Shown: one piece after another, positions 27,983 to 40,788 of the stretch | Numbering within the stretch: position 1 is the first letter of the stretch | Layout of the letters: each line of letters begins with the position of its first letter | Source of the DNA: Panaeolus papilionaceus | Lineage: Eukaryota > Basidiomycota > Agaricomycetes > Agaricales | Length of the DNA: 64,000 nt | Direction: 5' to 3' | Assembly: GCA_015501605.1 (NCBI GenBank) | Contig: JADNRZ010000021.1 | Location: 310,001-374,000 of the forward strand | Notes under the pieces: generated by a model | Database searches by the model: none | Told to the model about the DNA's origin: nothing | What the model saw: the letters and a program-made list of their open reading frames with translations, nothing else | Program-made: the position numbers and the translations under genes

Positions 27983-28279
27983 ATTTGAGGGTCAGGCTCA
28001 GCAATAGCCGGTGGACACGAAAACTTGGCAAAGCAACTGGTATGGCAGACTTGTCAAAGACCGCGAATCATCGAGAAAATTTTGCGGATGCAATGTGGGG
28101 TAACACAGGAACGCTAGATTTGTGGCCGCGCGTACGAGGATTGCCCTTCTGGGGTCGGGTATCTAAATGGTTAATCGTTTCGTGCACCTTGACCTCATAA
28201 CATAGGGACCAAGAGGGTATATAAACCACCATTTTCTTTCCACTTGTCCCTCCAAGAATTCGCATTCGATCACTCAAAC

Positions 28280-29359
<1,080 letters not shown>

Positions 29360-29692
29360 GGCGAGGGGGGGACATGCGAAGTTGGAATGATGTTCTTCAA
29401 TTTTGGTAGAGATATAAGCGTGTATTTGTGTCGTAGTTTTGCGATAAATGGAAAGGTTTCGTTTTCGTCGTAGATATATAATTTGATTGAGGTTGAGGTT
29501 ATATTGAATACAAATTTGATGCGCTGAATGCGAAATAAGCAGTACACGGGCAACTTTCCAACATCGCCTTCGTTTGTTATATCCCAACTAAAAAAGAAAA
29601 AAAAAATGAGGACGCCTCATCAATGTACAATAGCAACGACCACTCACAAAATCCCAACATAGTCCAAGAACTAAACTTGAACTTCTTCAAGC
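29360..29692. other. Shared 3' region of two convergent genes
   Basis: AT-rich 333 bases between the xylanase 4 stop and the monooxygenase stop, presumably both 3' UTRs. Short minus-strand frames here are not supported. Confidence 0.5.
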
Positions 29693-32301
29693 TTATTTAC
29701 GACTATACCTCTCCCCAAACACACCCTCCAGCATCGCTTTAATCTGCAACGTCACATGCGTTGAATGGAAGCGACACAACGCCAAATTGCCCATCATACT
29801 CCACAAGCCTGGCACGCCTAAATCGCGCCATACACCATTAAGCTCTCCCTCCTCGTCGAGACCCCAAATGGGTTTGGTCTTGGAGGCGATTTCGGGTCCT
29901 GCAATGCGGACGATTTGATCTTTAGGATCGCCCAGCCTGGAAGGGTGATATTAGCGACGTTGAATTTAAAGAAGAGGGGTAAAGAATAGGGGAAGCTGAC
30001 GAGGATGGGGGGTTAGAATGAGGACGAGGGTGAAGGCAAGACAGCGAGGATGGGGACGGAGAGAAGGCATTGAATGAACGATCAAGTACAACGAAACATA
30101 CCCAGTGGCAAAAACGACCACATCGGCTTCAAGTTCACTCCCATCATCGAATTTGATGCCCTTCTCCGTGAATGACGAGATTTCGCCTGTAGCTTTGAGT
30201 TTGATTTTGCCGTCTGCGATGAGCTGACTGCCTCCGGTGTCTGTGAGGTATATGGTATATGCATGTTGGGGGTGATGGTCAGGGGATGAGGTGAGAGATG
30301 GTTGTCAGGATATGAAGGAAGAGGAGAAGAGAAAAGAGTAACACGCACCGAGATAGTACCCTCCTGCTTTCGTCCACGCCAAAAGCCCGAATCCAGTGTC
30401 TTTGATGCCCAAGTTCATCTTGAATCCGACTTTTTTGAGCCCTTCAATGATATCCCTACGTAAAAAGAGCGTCGTCAGCCCCAAATCCCAAAGAGGACCT
30501 CACATGAAAAAGCACGAAAAAGAAAAAAGAAAAGAAAAGAAAAAAGCAGAAAGGAACCACAAACGCCAACAAAACCCCCAAAAAAGCACAAAAAAAATAC
30601 TCACTTGTCCATCTCTGCAATAACCTTCGTCCTCATCTGATTCAGCTCCGTAGCCATATGATGCGGGAAACTCGCGTTGAGGCGGTCAGCATAGTCAGGG
30701 GACGGGCCGTCTTCCCAGTAGATGCCCTTCATGATGACCTCCCACCCGTTCTTGCAGGACATGATGTAGGTTGACCCTGACCCGTGCTGGAACATGGTGA
30801 CGTCGATGTTGTGCTCGTAGTAGTCGACGGCGATGTCGTGGGCTGGGAGTGGAGTGTGAGTATTTAATTTAAGTGTGATTTAAGGGTGGGGAGGAGAGAA
30901 GGGGAGGAGAGAAGGGGAGGAGAGAAGGGAATTGAAGGGAAGGGGAGAGGAGAGGAGCAACATACCTGATGTGCAAGCACCGACGATAACGACTTTCTTT
31001 CCTGCATGATCCGTTGCTTTCTTGTGTTGCGTGGAATGCAAAATTTGGCCTCTAAACACGTCCTATACCACAAAAAATAATCAGTCAATATCCAAACACA
31101 ACAACAACACGAAAAAAAGCACCATTCCAGGGTACTTTGGGGTATTGGGTACACCACTTCCCAGTCCAGTCGCCATCACGATATGGCTCACTGTCATCTT
31201 CCTCTCCTCTTCCACCTCCTTCCCGTCAACGACCTTGGTGCGTTTGATCGCGACGTCCCATTTATTGGTTTGTGGGTCCTGCTTGATGGACGTGATGGTG
31301 GACGAGGTCCAGACGTTGAGTTCCAAAGAGTCTGCGTAGAATTCAAGCCAGTTTGCGAGTTTGAGAGCGGGGGTGTAAACGGGCCAGTTTGGAGGGAACC
31401 TGGGGTGGTGGTGTTAGAACAAAAGTGGGGTGGGAAGAAGGGTGGACGTACGGGAGGTATGGCATGTGGTCGTACCCTAGCATCCAAAGTGAGAGGATCA
31501 ACGTTAAGCAAACAATAACGAGGATAAAAATTAAGAAAAGGGGTACTCACAAACTGGATCATGCAAACACAGCGCTTCATATCTCTTCCTCCAATTATCA
31601 CCAATTCTCTCATTTTTATCTACCACCAATACACTCACATCAAGAGCTTTCAATCTCGCCGCAACCTCCAACCCACTCTGCCCGGCTCCTAAGATGAGAA
31701 CCTGCGGATCCTTATCCACGAACTCGCGTTCACGAAGACGAGCAGCCTCCCATTTGCCATGGTTGGGGGCGAAAGAGCGGAGCGGGCCGATCTTCTCAGG
31801 GAATCCAGCCAGACCCTCCAGGTTGGTGAACACGGTGTGGGCTTTCCACGTTCCGTTGGGGGTTGGCATGAGACGCGTGATGGACGACCCGTGTCCAACA
31901 GCTGTCTCAAAAGTGAAGGATAACGAGATCCAGAGCATATTGGGGGCAGGACGATCTACGGAGACGGTATCGGTGTTGAGAGTGAAGTTGGTGGGTTTGG
32001 TGATGGTGAGTCTATCAGATAGGAACGGTCCAATCTCGTCCTTTTTGTGGAACGTCCTGAAGTCCCATGTGAAGGCGAGCATGTCGCGCCACCAGCCGTC
32101 GTCGAGGATGAGATCGAGGATACCATGAGAGTCGTTCCGCTGAGCTGCTTTGGAGAAGGAGTCTAGCCAGCCTCTGGTGATATCTTGAGCAGTGACGGTG
32201 GTGAGAACAGCTTGATCGATGAATTGTGAGGATGGATCAACACCAAGACGGTCAAGTGTGGGGAAAGGGAAGTGCGGTATAATGTCGTGGTTGATCGGCA
32301 T
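29693..32301 (-). CDS. Flavin-containing monooxygenase with N-terminal NTF2-like domain
   Basis: Eight exons (32301-31551, 31476-31452, 31399-31123, 31062-30966, 30842-30605, 30455-30349, 30240-30102, 29936-29693) give 625 aa in frame throughout. Residues 1 to about 170 look like a SnoaL/NTF2-like domain. A Rossmann FAD site GAGQSG follows (about 205-210), then the class B monooxygenase fingerprint FRGQILHS (FxGxxxHxx) in exon 4 and a second dinucleotide motif V-I-V-G-A-C-T-S-A for NADPH. Such enzymes oxygenate soft nucleophiles or ketones (N/S-oxidation or Baeyer-Villiger type); the substrate cannot be read from the sequence. No signal peptide, so probably cytosolic. Exon 2 is only 25 nt. 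The intron between exons 4 and 5 contains a purine minisatellite (30888-30926). Confidence 0.92.
30888..30926. repeat. 13-bp minisatellite in a monooxygenase intron
   Basis: Three perfect tandem copies of GGGGAGGAGAGAA, on the coding strand a pyrimidine-rich tract inside the intron. Confidence 0.9.
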
Positions 32302-34624
32302 GAGGCTGATGATGATTGAAACAGGTAGAAAACTGGATTTCGTTTAATTTGTTGTCAAGGTTGGCTTATATCGCAACCTTCACCTTGATAGCGATGAGTG
32401 CCAGGAAGGAGGAGCTGTGAGGAGACTAGAACTTAGATCAGGCATGCTATAAATAATAAAAGGCCACACACCGGCTTCGGACACCTTGACCACCGAGAGG
32501 GGTTTTGGCATGGCTGAGTAACATCGATGCATCCACACCTGCATATCGAAGGCCGGCTTGGTGCCTTCATGCATCTGAACGTGCAATTCCTGTTCGGAAT
32601 TTTGCTATATTTGGGGCAGGAAGGGCGACACGAGACCTGCATTTTGGGGTCAGCAGACACTTGTCGTAGCAACCAGAGATAATTGTGCAATTGCCATTGA
32701 TCATCATGTAAAGGTGACCTTTTGGCTGTGAATGAACAGAAAGACCCTGCAGCAATGTGCATATCTCAAAACTTCTGTCGCTAAACTTAAAAGATATTTT
32801 TCAATGGTCTTTACGCTTAAAAAATGGATATATTACTAACCTAGGACTCGTCACTAGACTCCGTTCTCGCGTTGAGAATCAATGGAAAGATGGAACACAA
32901 TATTCAACCAGAAGCATCGTTGAACCTTGAACCTTGATGATGTGGCGACCAAAACTGCAGCGTCGTCTTTGAGGATAAAAATACTTGAGTACTCTGAGCT
33001 TAAGTGGTCCTGGTAACAAGCTTTTTCCCTGGTGTAAAATGGACCTGGATAAGTATTTCGAGGACCTGGCAGTTTCATCGCGCTCAATTCCAAGCTCAGG
33101 TCGCGATATTCATTGAGATTCAAACATGGCATCAACTGTTTGTATAAACCATCAAGAGCAAACAAAACTTGCCCCTATCTCACGAGCTCCTGTTCCTCAT
33201 GATCGCTTCACTGACAGTGATGGACTCTGAGGCTCTTTTTGGTAAGGGTTCTCGGTTAGAAGGAGCTTGACTGAACCTGACTGAACACGATATAGTCATG
33301 TGTACTTTATCAACCCAAATGTTGGTTCCAAGTCGTTTCTGGATTTTCTTTGACCCATGGTTACCGCCATGGTGCCGCTAAATATCTTCTGTTCCCTACC
33401 GAGGTTTATAAGTTCTCACAGCCCTGGATTGAAAGAATAGTCAAAGGGCAATATCGTCAAAAAAACTGCAGCCGAATCGTAACTTCTTTTCCAGAATGAA
33501 AGGGTGCAATCAAGACACGATAGGCGGTCGCGCTGTGGGTAGCGTTGCACTTCACCACCGTATTGTACCCTTAGCTTTTATGAACGATTTTTCTTCACAA
33601 CTGTCATTTGCCTGGCCGACGATATTCTCTCAATGTCATCTGGTTGGGTATTGGAGCTGAAGCTTCTAGTTCATATCGCTACTTGTTGTACGCCACTCGA
33701 ATCTACTTTGGAAACTTAATTCGTTATTCACACTTGGATTCGTATAAATCGTCTGCGCTCTTGTCCGAATGTGTAGAGCGCGCACAGATGGTTGTCGATC
33801 GAGCACATATTAGGAAGATATACTCAATACATCTCGCTCAACAGTAATGAGAAACCGCTCCGCGGATTGCCACAGTTCTTCAATTATATCTATGCGCAAA
33901 TTCGTTCGTAATTCATTCAATTATCGCAGGAGCTAATGAGGAGGTAATGCATACCACGGTATTATTGCCACCTGACATACCGTATCCATCTCGTCATCTA
34001 ATTTAGTCAGCGCCCCTCACCACATACCCCATCAACAATTCCCATATCCGTAGATTACCCGCCCCACAACATACCTACAACCAATTCTCACATGTCACAC
34101 CTATTCGTCTCAACGGTGCCTAGCCATTCCCTGCGACTTCGCACCATGGCCAGACCAAAAAGGATGCCACAGTTCTTCCAACAGTCGCGTTGACAAACGC
34201 CGTTGCTTCCACCGTCGCTTTCTTCACAACCATCCAACCGTGCTGTGCATGAAATGACCCTGACCGAACCTTGAGCAGACTCTGTAGAATCCAGAGCAAG
34301 TTTCGGTTCACACAGGATCAGGAGAGAGTGGTGTTTTTCTGCGATACTAGGATACCGCAACTATGTTGCGCATTTTTTGGGATGGTAGAAAGGCAGTTTT
34401 TAGTTTGCGATTGAATAAAAGAGAATGGTTACTCGCCAACGCGTCTATATAAACCGCGATTTGAAGGATTTTGAAGCCAGGACTTCACAAAGGCCCTCAT
34501 CGCGACATCTCTCTCTCTCTCTCTCTCTCTCTCTACGCGACGCAGGCTGTGCCCGAGTCGTTTTGCTAATTCCCCCTGATCCGTGCTCACTTTAAATTAC
34601 ACAACCTTTTCCTCATAATTCGAT
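32302..34624. other. Intergenic 2.3 kb between two divergent genes
   Basis: Holds the promoters of the minus-strand monooxygenase and the plus-strand DUF6534 copy 5 (TATA-like TCTATATAAACC near 34444). Frames at 32433-32762 (minus), 32854-33165 (minus), 33608-33847 (plus) and 34088-34360 (minus) have no recognisable features. A TC microsatellite lies near the right end. Confidence 0.45.
34508..34534. repeat. TC dinucleotide microsatellite
   Basis: An uninterrupted run of about 13 TC units, 90 bases before the DUF6534 copy 5 start codon, so in its promoter or 5' UTR. Confidence 0.95.
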
Positions 34625-36142
34625 ATGGATAAGCTAGGACAGGGACCAACGACGGTATTGGATCCAACATATGGGTCATTATTGGTTGGAGGTATGTGGT
34701 CCCATTCGCGGATGCAATTCCGCACACAAGGGCTGAGCGCCGCGTAACTCTAGTGGTAGTTGCTGCGCTGTTCCAAGGCATGCTCATGATCCAGGCCTAC
34801 AATTACTTCGAAAACTTCCCTAATGACCGATTGAGAAACAAGCTTATAGTAAGTTCCGTGTTCTTTTGTTTAATTTAACGACTTTAACTCATTGATGCGT
34901 CTGGTAGGTCGCCCTAGTATGGTATGCGCTCTGAACCCATCTCACAAACCTTTTTCCTCATTGACCTCATGCTCATCTCACAGTATCCTCGACACAGGTC
35001 ACCTCATTCTAATATCAATGGCCACATACTCCAACCTCGTCACAAACTGGGGATACATCCCAAGTCTCGGATTCGCACCCCTTGAACTCAACCTTCACCT
35101 CGTCTTTACCGCTCTCTCATGTCTCGTCGCGCAGCTCTTCTTCCTAGAGAGGTCGGTATTCCCATCATTGGCCGTTCTGAGCCTCCCTGAAACCGTTTTC
35201 CTAAACTTTTCCTTTTTCAATGTTAGGATATGGCGCTTCAGTCGCAAAAATATTTGGATCACAGGCACCCTCCTTTTATTCGCTTTAGCACCAGCGGTTT
35301 TGGAGGTCCATATCACCACTCTCATCGTTCAAAACACATCAGTGGCAGAGTATGCCAAGAATAAAGACGAGACGATGGCCTTATTCGTTTCTACAGCCGT
35401 CGGTGAGCGCCCTTGTACCCTTATCCCAATCGAAAAGCTGATGATTGGTGGGGTGGGGTTTTAGCTGATATCTGCTTAGCCGTCGTAACATGCTACTACC
35501 TCCAAAAAGAGAAGAGCGCATTCGCGACAACACAGAGCGTCGTCTCGAAGGCTTTACAGATTGTGGTCGGCAGTGGGATGGCGACGAGTATGATTGCGAT
35601 TGGGGGTCTTATACTGGTACGTGGGATATCCTTTTTCTGACTCCAATACTAGTGTGGGGCTAATCTTGCATATTATGTGTATATGATTGAATAGTATCTC
35701 CTCATTCCAAATAGCTTTTACTTCATCGTAAGTGCATCTTTGGCGAATCTAGTCTATGAACGGCGTGTTAATCAGCCACATATAGGCTCTTCACTTCCAA
35801 CTCGGTCGAACGTATACCAACGCGCTGCTCCTAACGTACGTCGCCCCTTCAGACTTCGGTTTCCTCCCTTACAATGACACTAAACGCATACGCAGTCTCA
35901 ACGCCCGGCGTCAAATGCGCCACATGCTCAGCGAGCCCTTCAGGCCCAATCACTTAGACTCAAATCATCTGGAGCTCGGCCTAGCATGCCAAACACACGA
36001 CGTCGAGAGTATCATCTGTATCGTGCAAAAGCAGATAGAGACGGATAGCATGTCAGGTACAACGCTCTTTTTGGACTCAATAAAAAGTGAGGAGCCGTTT
36101 GAGAGCGATGTAAAGAAGAAGGATAGCATTGTGTATGCTTGA
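34625..36142 (+). CDS. DUF6534 family multi-pass membrane protein, copy 5
   Basis: Nine exons (34625-34691, 34754-34848, 34908-34921, 34984-35151, 35227-35402, 35465-35616, 35695-35727, 35786-35835, 35896-36142) give 333 aa. This is the clearest copy and the reference for the family. It carries the GPTTVLDPTYGS start, several hydrophobic helices, N-Y-F-E-NFPNDR, LVTNWGYIPSLGFAP, CYYLQKEKSAFATTQSVVSK and QLGRTYTNALLLTLNARRQM, then a polar tail ending KKKDSIVYA. Exon 3 is only 14 nt. The intron found after SAF.. in copies 1-4 is absent here. Exon 6 must begin at CTGATATCTGC (A-D-I-C-L), not at the later AG, to match its paralogues. It is the only plus-strand copy. Predicted membrane protein, function unknown. 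Confidence 0.92.
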
Positions 36143-36690
36143 ATTGGAATATAAGCTTGATGCTTGGGGTGTGAATGTGGATGAGGTGTACAGTGTAATT
36201 ATACTTTAATTATGGTTGAACCCGATGTAGATACTCGTTTGATGGTTCGCCTAGTTGTATCAGTAGATTTTTATATATTGTTGTAGCGATATTTCTGTCT
36301 TTTAATGATGCAACCGTAGATACGAAATAATGAGCATGAATTTGGAACTTTACTAATTACTTTATATGTGGCTTAAAGCTCGTCTAAGTGAAAATTTTTC
36401 AAAATCATGTCATGAGTGTTATCGACGAAGCACTCCGAAGTGAGAGAGAGGTGCGCCCGCGGCGGTCAACCCAATTATGGCAACAACCCGTTTCGGGACG
36501 AACGCGCCACGCGCCATCACCGACGACTAGTATCCGACGTTTCACAGCCACACAATTGGAATGTGTCTTCAATATTCGATCCCGATCCCATATGACATCG
36601 TCATTGAAATATTTTGGCTATTCTCTTATAGGATGGAATCTATATAGGAAACTCATATCACACTGCATTTTTTGGCGGCGGCGTCGTAAA
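36115..36690 (+). repeat. Duplicated segment, unit 1 (3' end and flank of DUF6534 copy 5)
   Basis: The last codons of copy 5 and about 550 bases downstream are repeated with divergence at 37077-37560. Landmarks shared in order: TGTATGCTTGA, AATTATACT, TTTTAAT.ATGCAAC, TGTGGCTTAAA, GTTATCGAC, CGTTTCACAGCCACA, TCCCATA.GACATCG.CATTGA.AAAT. Confidence 0.7.
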
Positions 36691-36946
36691 TCCGTCCAAT
36701 ACTCGTAGTTTTCTACAAGTCCATCGAAATAAGAGTCGTGCGCAGCATGATGGCTCAAACCGATGACATGAGTCGACATTGCTGGGTCCCTTACCTGGCG
36801 TATTTGTGTCCTAATCTCAATATGAACCTAATAACTCGTTAATGGTCTAGCTACTTTCACATCGTCGAAGTTCTCCGCAGTCTTGTGAACAGCAAGGATG
36901 TGCCCTAATGGCACTTTGGTGTAGCGGATACTTGGCTTGGAGCATG
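36691..36946 (+). other. Gene debris resembling 38.2 kb
   Basis: No intact gene. The stretch around 36868-36960 (TCTCCGCAG..GTG.ACAGCA..CTTGGCTTGGAG.ATGAA) is similar to 38190-38290, so both derive from one ancestral sequence next to the DUF6593 gene. Confidence 0.45.
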
Positions 36947-37042
36947 AAAGGATATGAACATATTCTGGATATTACATTGATGACATTCATATATGTGGAA
37001 AGAGTCAGGCAGGATGGAGAGCACAGCTCGAAAATGCCGTGA
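36947..37042 (+). pseudogene. C-terminal fragment of a DUF6593 gene
   Basis: Translates as KGYEHILDITLMTFIYVERV and on to a stop, aligning without gaps to the end of the intact DUF6593 protein (D-G-Y-E-G-I-L-D-I-I-L-L-T-F-I-Y-V-E-R-V-R). No upstream exons of the family can be found, so it is a truncated relic. It is followed at once by the second copy of the DUF6534 3' flank. Confidence 0.6.
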
Positions 37043-37076
37043 TGAAGGGCTGATGTGATGCTTAGATATGTCTGTA

Positions 37077-37560
37077 AATGAAGAAAGGTCATATTGCGTA
37101 TGCTTAAGTCGGAATATAGGCTCAATGCTTGAAGTGTGCGTGTGAGTGAGGAACAAGGTGCAATTATACTGTAGCTATGAGTAGTTATATTTTTCGTATT
37201 TTAATTATGCAACGGTAGGTACGAAGTAATGACCTTGGACTCCCTGTAATAACATACGTCGATTTAAACTGAGAGTAAGTGTGGGATGATAAGTGTGGCT
37301 TAAAACCATTTCAGTAGGACATAATGGGCGTTATCGACAAACCGCGTTTACTGTCGAACTGAGGGAACCGCTGTACAGTTTGGAGAGGAATGGGCCACGC
37401 TTCATCACCACGTTTCACAGCCACAGGGTTGGTAACTGGCGTGTTGTGTTCAATGTTCAATTCACGTTCCATCCTGATCCCATAAGACATCGCCATTGAG
37501 AAATTTCTGGCTCTATTCTTCTGATAAGAAATGTTATATTACAATGCATCCTCTGCTGCG
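37077..37560 (+). repeat. Duplicated segment, unit 2 (relic of DUF6534 copy 5 3' end)
   Basis: Diverged copy of 36115-36690. It includes the former C-terminal codons (TGCGTATGCTTAA in place of TGTGTATGCTTGA) but not the body of the gene, so it is not functional coding sequence. Confidence 0.7.
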
Positions 37561-38519
37561 CAATCGGAAATTGGTTAATACTCTCGCCTTTCCTAGTACG
37601 AGTCGATTGACAGAGCAGTAGGTTGCGCAGTATCTTAAAGGACAGTGAACCCTAGCCGATCTCATGTTAGTCAGTGGCTTGTCCGTAGTCCTTGGATTAA
37701 TACATACCGGGACCTATTAGTTAAAAGTGTGATGAAGTACATTTTGTAGGACGGAAGCACATGAAAAATAAAGAAGAATTCTCGCGAGTTTGCATGGGTC
37801 CCTGCTCCAACGCCCGAGTAAACACAGGATTGGGTTTCCTATAAAAGGTATTGGATTGCGGGATATTCGGCCTCTTGAGACGTGAGCACCACAGCGGCGA
37901 GTCTACCCATAAAAAAAATGCATTTGCGTAGTGGGTCAATATGATGTTGTGCTCTAGCCCTTCACAATGAGAAATATCGGGACTAGTAGCTGTGAGCTAC
38001 TACAAAGCTGCCCACTGAGCCTGTGAGTCGGGGCGCGGTCCTGGGAAGACTGATTGCTCAGGGTCTTCCAGCAATCAACCATGTCCTGCAATCCTGCAAT
38101 CCTGCAATCCGACACCATCCGATACCGCTTGGTTTCCTATCTGCATCCAATTGTGGTACACTGACCTGAACTGAACCGGGTAATGCTCATATAGTGGAGG
38201 CTCTCCGCAGCTGGTGCACAGCAAAGCTGAACAGCACGGTGCAACAATTGGACTTTGCTGTAGCACATATTTGGCTTGGAGAATGAATGTGGCTATGAGA
38301 AAACGGGTATTCAATTGAATATCGATCTCCAATACACCCACCCATCAAGTCATTTCTTACCTTATGAGGAAGATCACTAACAGTGCATGTAGTCCTCGAG
38401 TCATGTACATGTCTGCAGGTTTCCTATAAAATGGGAACTCACTCTTTCTCGCATGAAGGTTTCCTCAACAGTAACAATTCTCTTACTTATACCATTCACT
38501 CTGAATACATAAACGCACC
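37561..38519. other. DUF6593 upstream region with relics and an octamer repeat
   Basis: No intact gene. It contains a promoter-like copy TTTCCTATAAAA near 37838 that repeats the TATA context used by the DUF6593 gene (38421-38431), debris at 38190-38310 related to 36.9 kb, and three tandem copies of CCTGCAAT at 38085-38108. Confidence 0.5.
38085..38108. repeat. Octamer tandem repeat (CCTGCAAT)3
   Basis: Three perfect adjacent copies. Confidence 0.9.
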
Positions 38520-39392
38520 ATGATTATATACCTCAGTTCTAACAGCCCCTGGCACGCAACATACACGAACGAATCCGGTCAGGTCCTCTATAAATGCGAA
38601 GCAACCTCTCCACTTACACTCAGCACCCGCGAGTTCACCCTCTACCGAACCTTAGCACCCAGCGAGCTCGGGTGGACTGATCCAGCTTCTGGTTCATCCT
38701 CAAATACAGACGCTGTAACTCCCGTCGGCCAATCCACCGCAGTTGACAGGAGGAATCCTTTTGTTGTCGCTGAAAGGACGACATCCTCCAGTGATGCAGC
38801 CAAATTCGACGATGCAGACATGTACCTTCGCGATCAATACAAGCTCGTGGGTCAAATATCTTACAACGTGTGGTTAAGCACCAGCTCCAAGATCAAAATC
38901 TTCAATGACGTGAGCGCAGTTAACGGTCGATCGACGGGAAGTTTCTTCAGAAAGAGCGGATTTGGGCTGTATGGGAGGTTCATAAATCCAGCTTCCTACT
39001 CTTTTATGAACATGGCTAATTAATACTTGCCTGTAGGAACCAGTCTTTCACTGCTTCGGATGGGAACGAGTATACCTGGAAGTTGGGATTTACGTCATGC
39101 TCGGTACACCCTACCTCTCACTCCTCATGCTTTGCTCCACTAACGCACTAATTTGTCACTTGTATATCTGCAGCTCTACCCTGCCTCAACTCCAACGGTC
39201 AAGAATCCTACGCCAATAGTCACATTCAGTCGTCGTTCTCTTGGTATATTTTCAAAGTCCCATCCACCCATGTTGGACATCAAGGATGGATATGAAGGTA
39301 TTCTTGACATTATCCTATTGACGTTCATCTACGTGGAGAGGGTCAGGAAGGATCGAGAGGAGCGTGGCAGGAAAAGTGGAGGAGGACCTTAG
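38520..39392 (+). CDS. DUF6593 domain protein
   Basis: Three exons (38520-38977, 39037-39103, 39174-39392) give 247 aa. The family pattern is clear: an N-terminal L-S-S-N-S-P-W-H-A-T-Y-T-N-E-S-G-Q-V-L-Y beta-strand block, a mid-protein F-F-R-K-S-G-F-G block, T-A-S-D-G-N-E-Y-T-W-K-L-G across the exon 2 region, and a C-terminal F-S-R-R-S-L-G-I-F-S-K ... LDIILLTFIYVERVRKD ending in SGGGP. This is an agaricomycete protein family with a beta-rich tubby-like fold suggested for some members; function unknown. No signal peptide. A TATA box lies at 38425-38431. Truncated relatives lie 1.5 kb upstream, showing local duplication and decay. Confidence 0.88.
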
Positions 39393-40788
39393 GTGGAGAA
39401 TTATGTATGTGCTACTAGCAACTCGAAAATAATGTGATTATACGCTACCAAGTTATGTTACGCTTCAGTTAGTCGCTAAGCTCCTAATAAGACTCAAATG
39501 AGAACATTTCGCTCTGCGATACCTTGAATGCCGAATTAAAACTTAATCTGAGTGTATGGTCCTTAACCGTAGCAAATGTTTGGACAAGGAGCTCCGCGAA
39601 GGACCTGAGATGGTGCAGATGCCCTTGCGTAACATATCACCAACTTTTGATTTCATGCTCGCTAACTAAGCTTCGGCTCAACTACTTAAATTACCTCCCC
39701 AACCGTAGGGGATTGATGTCTGGAGTTAAGACTAAACTAAAATATATGGCAATGTCATGTTATCGAATTTAATCGGCCTACTAGATTCACAATTCGGATG
39801 ATGCCACTTCATTTAGACGCGACGCGCTTCTTGGGAGAAGAGATGCCTGTCGCCTTAACTTCAGCCTCATGGTCTCCCTTGAAGAATATTGGGTTGCTAC
39901 GTCGCGTCTCGGCAACGGATACAGAAGTTAGCATGATTCATACCATATAGATCCCGTATAGATAAATCTGGCGACACAGTCGCGTGTGTCACTACCATCT
40001 GGGGTTCGGCTAACCCGATCCTCGTTATTCATGTGGTAACGAGACAACATCAGGGGTTATAATTACGTGCTTCAGGCGTCTCTCATCCCTGATAACACAA
40101 AACACCAACCTTAACGCTTGATAACGACGCTTTGACGTAGTTCTTGCAGTGTAGGCGTCGTCGCCGAGCCCGAGTGAGCAACAAGTAGCTTTATTTTTGA
40201 AGTCCTCACTGACCTTGGCAGTTATAATCCGTCCCTCGGAAGTACTTGTAGGATTGCGTGCTTGCCTTAGCACTGCTGTTCTTCTGAGTACCACAGCGCT
40301 GTACTCAGTTCTAGCCAAAGGTAAAGGATAGTCATTTACCTCAATACTGTCAGGGTATTTTTCGTCGCGAGGTGACTTGAAGAGGTGAAAGGCCCATCAC
40401 ACAACTACTGGTCAACCTAATCTATCACAACACTTTCCGTTCATTCCAATGACGGCATTATAATGTTATCCAAAGTATAGATCCTACCATGCGAAAGCCT
40501 TCTAACACTCGTGTGGACATTGTGGAACGGGAGTGAACATCGAAGATACCAAAATGGAGCAACGGCAAGGAGTCACTAGTCAGGTGTTGCCAGAGAGCCC
40601 AAGCAATTCGTTAGCTTACTACAATGTGTCCCATATGCTCTAACTCTTGTGGTTATGCGACGGTAGGATGGCTCCAACTTATTCCGTAGGTATAAAAGCT
40701 CGTCTCTAGCATCTTGCCTCAACACGCGTCGTCGAAGAGCAACCTTCCTCACTGTCCTTTAAACCCCAGCCCTACATTCCGATTCATC
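39393..40788. other. Intergenic 1.4 kb, subtilase promoter side
   Basis: No supported gene; a minus-strand frame at 40025-40318 is unrecognised. The right end holds the subtilase promoter with TATA (GTATAAAAGC near 40690). Confidence 0.45.
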
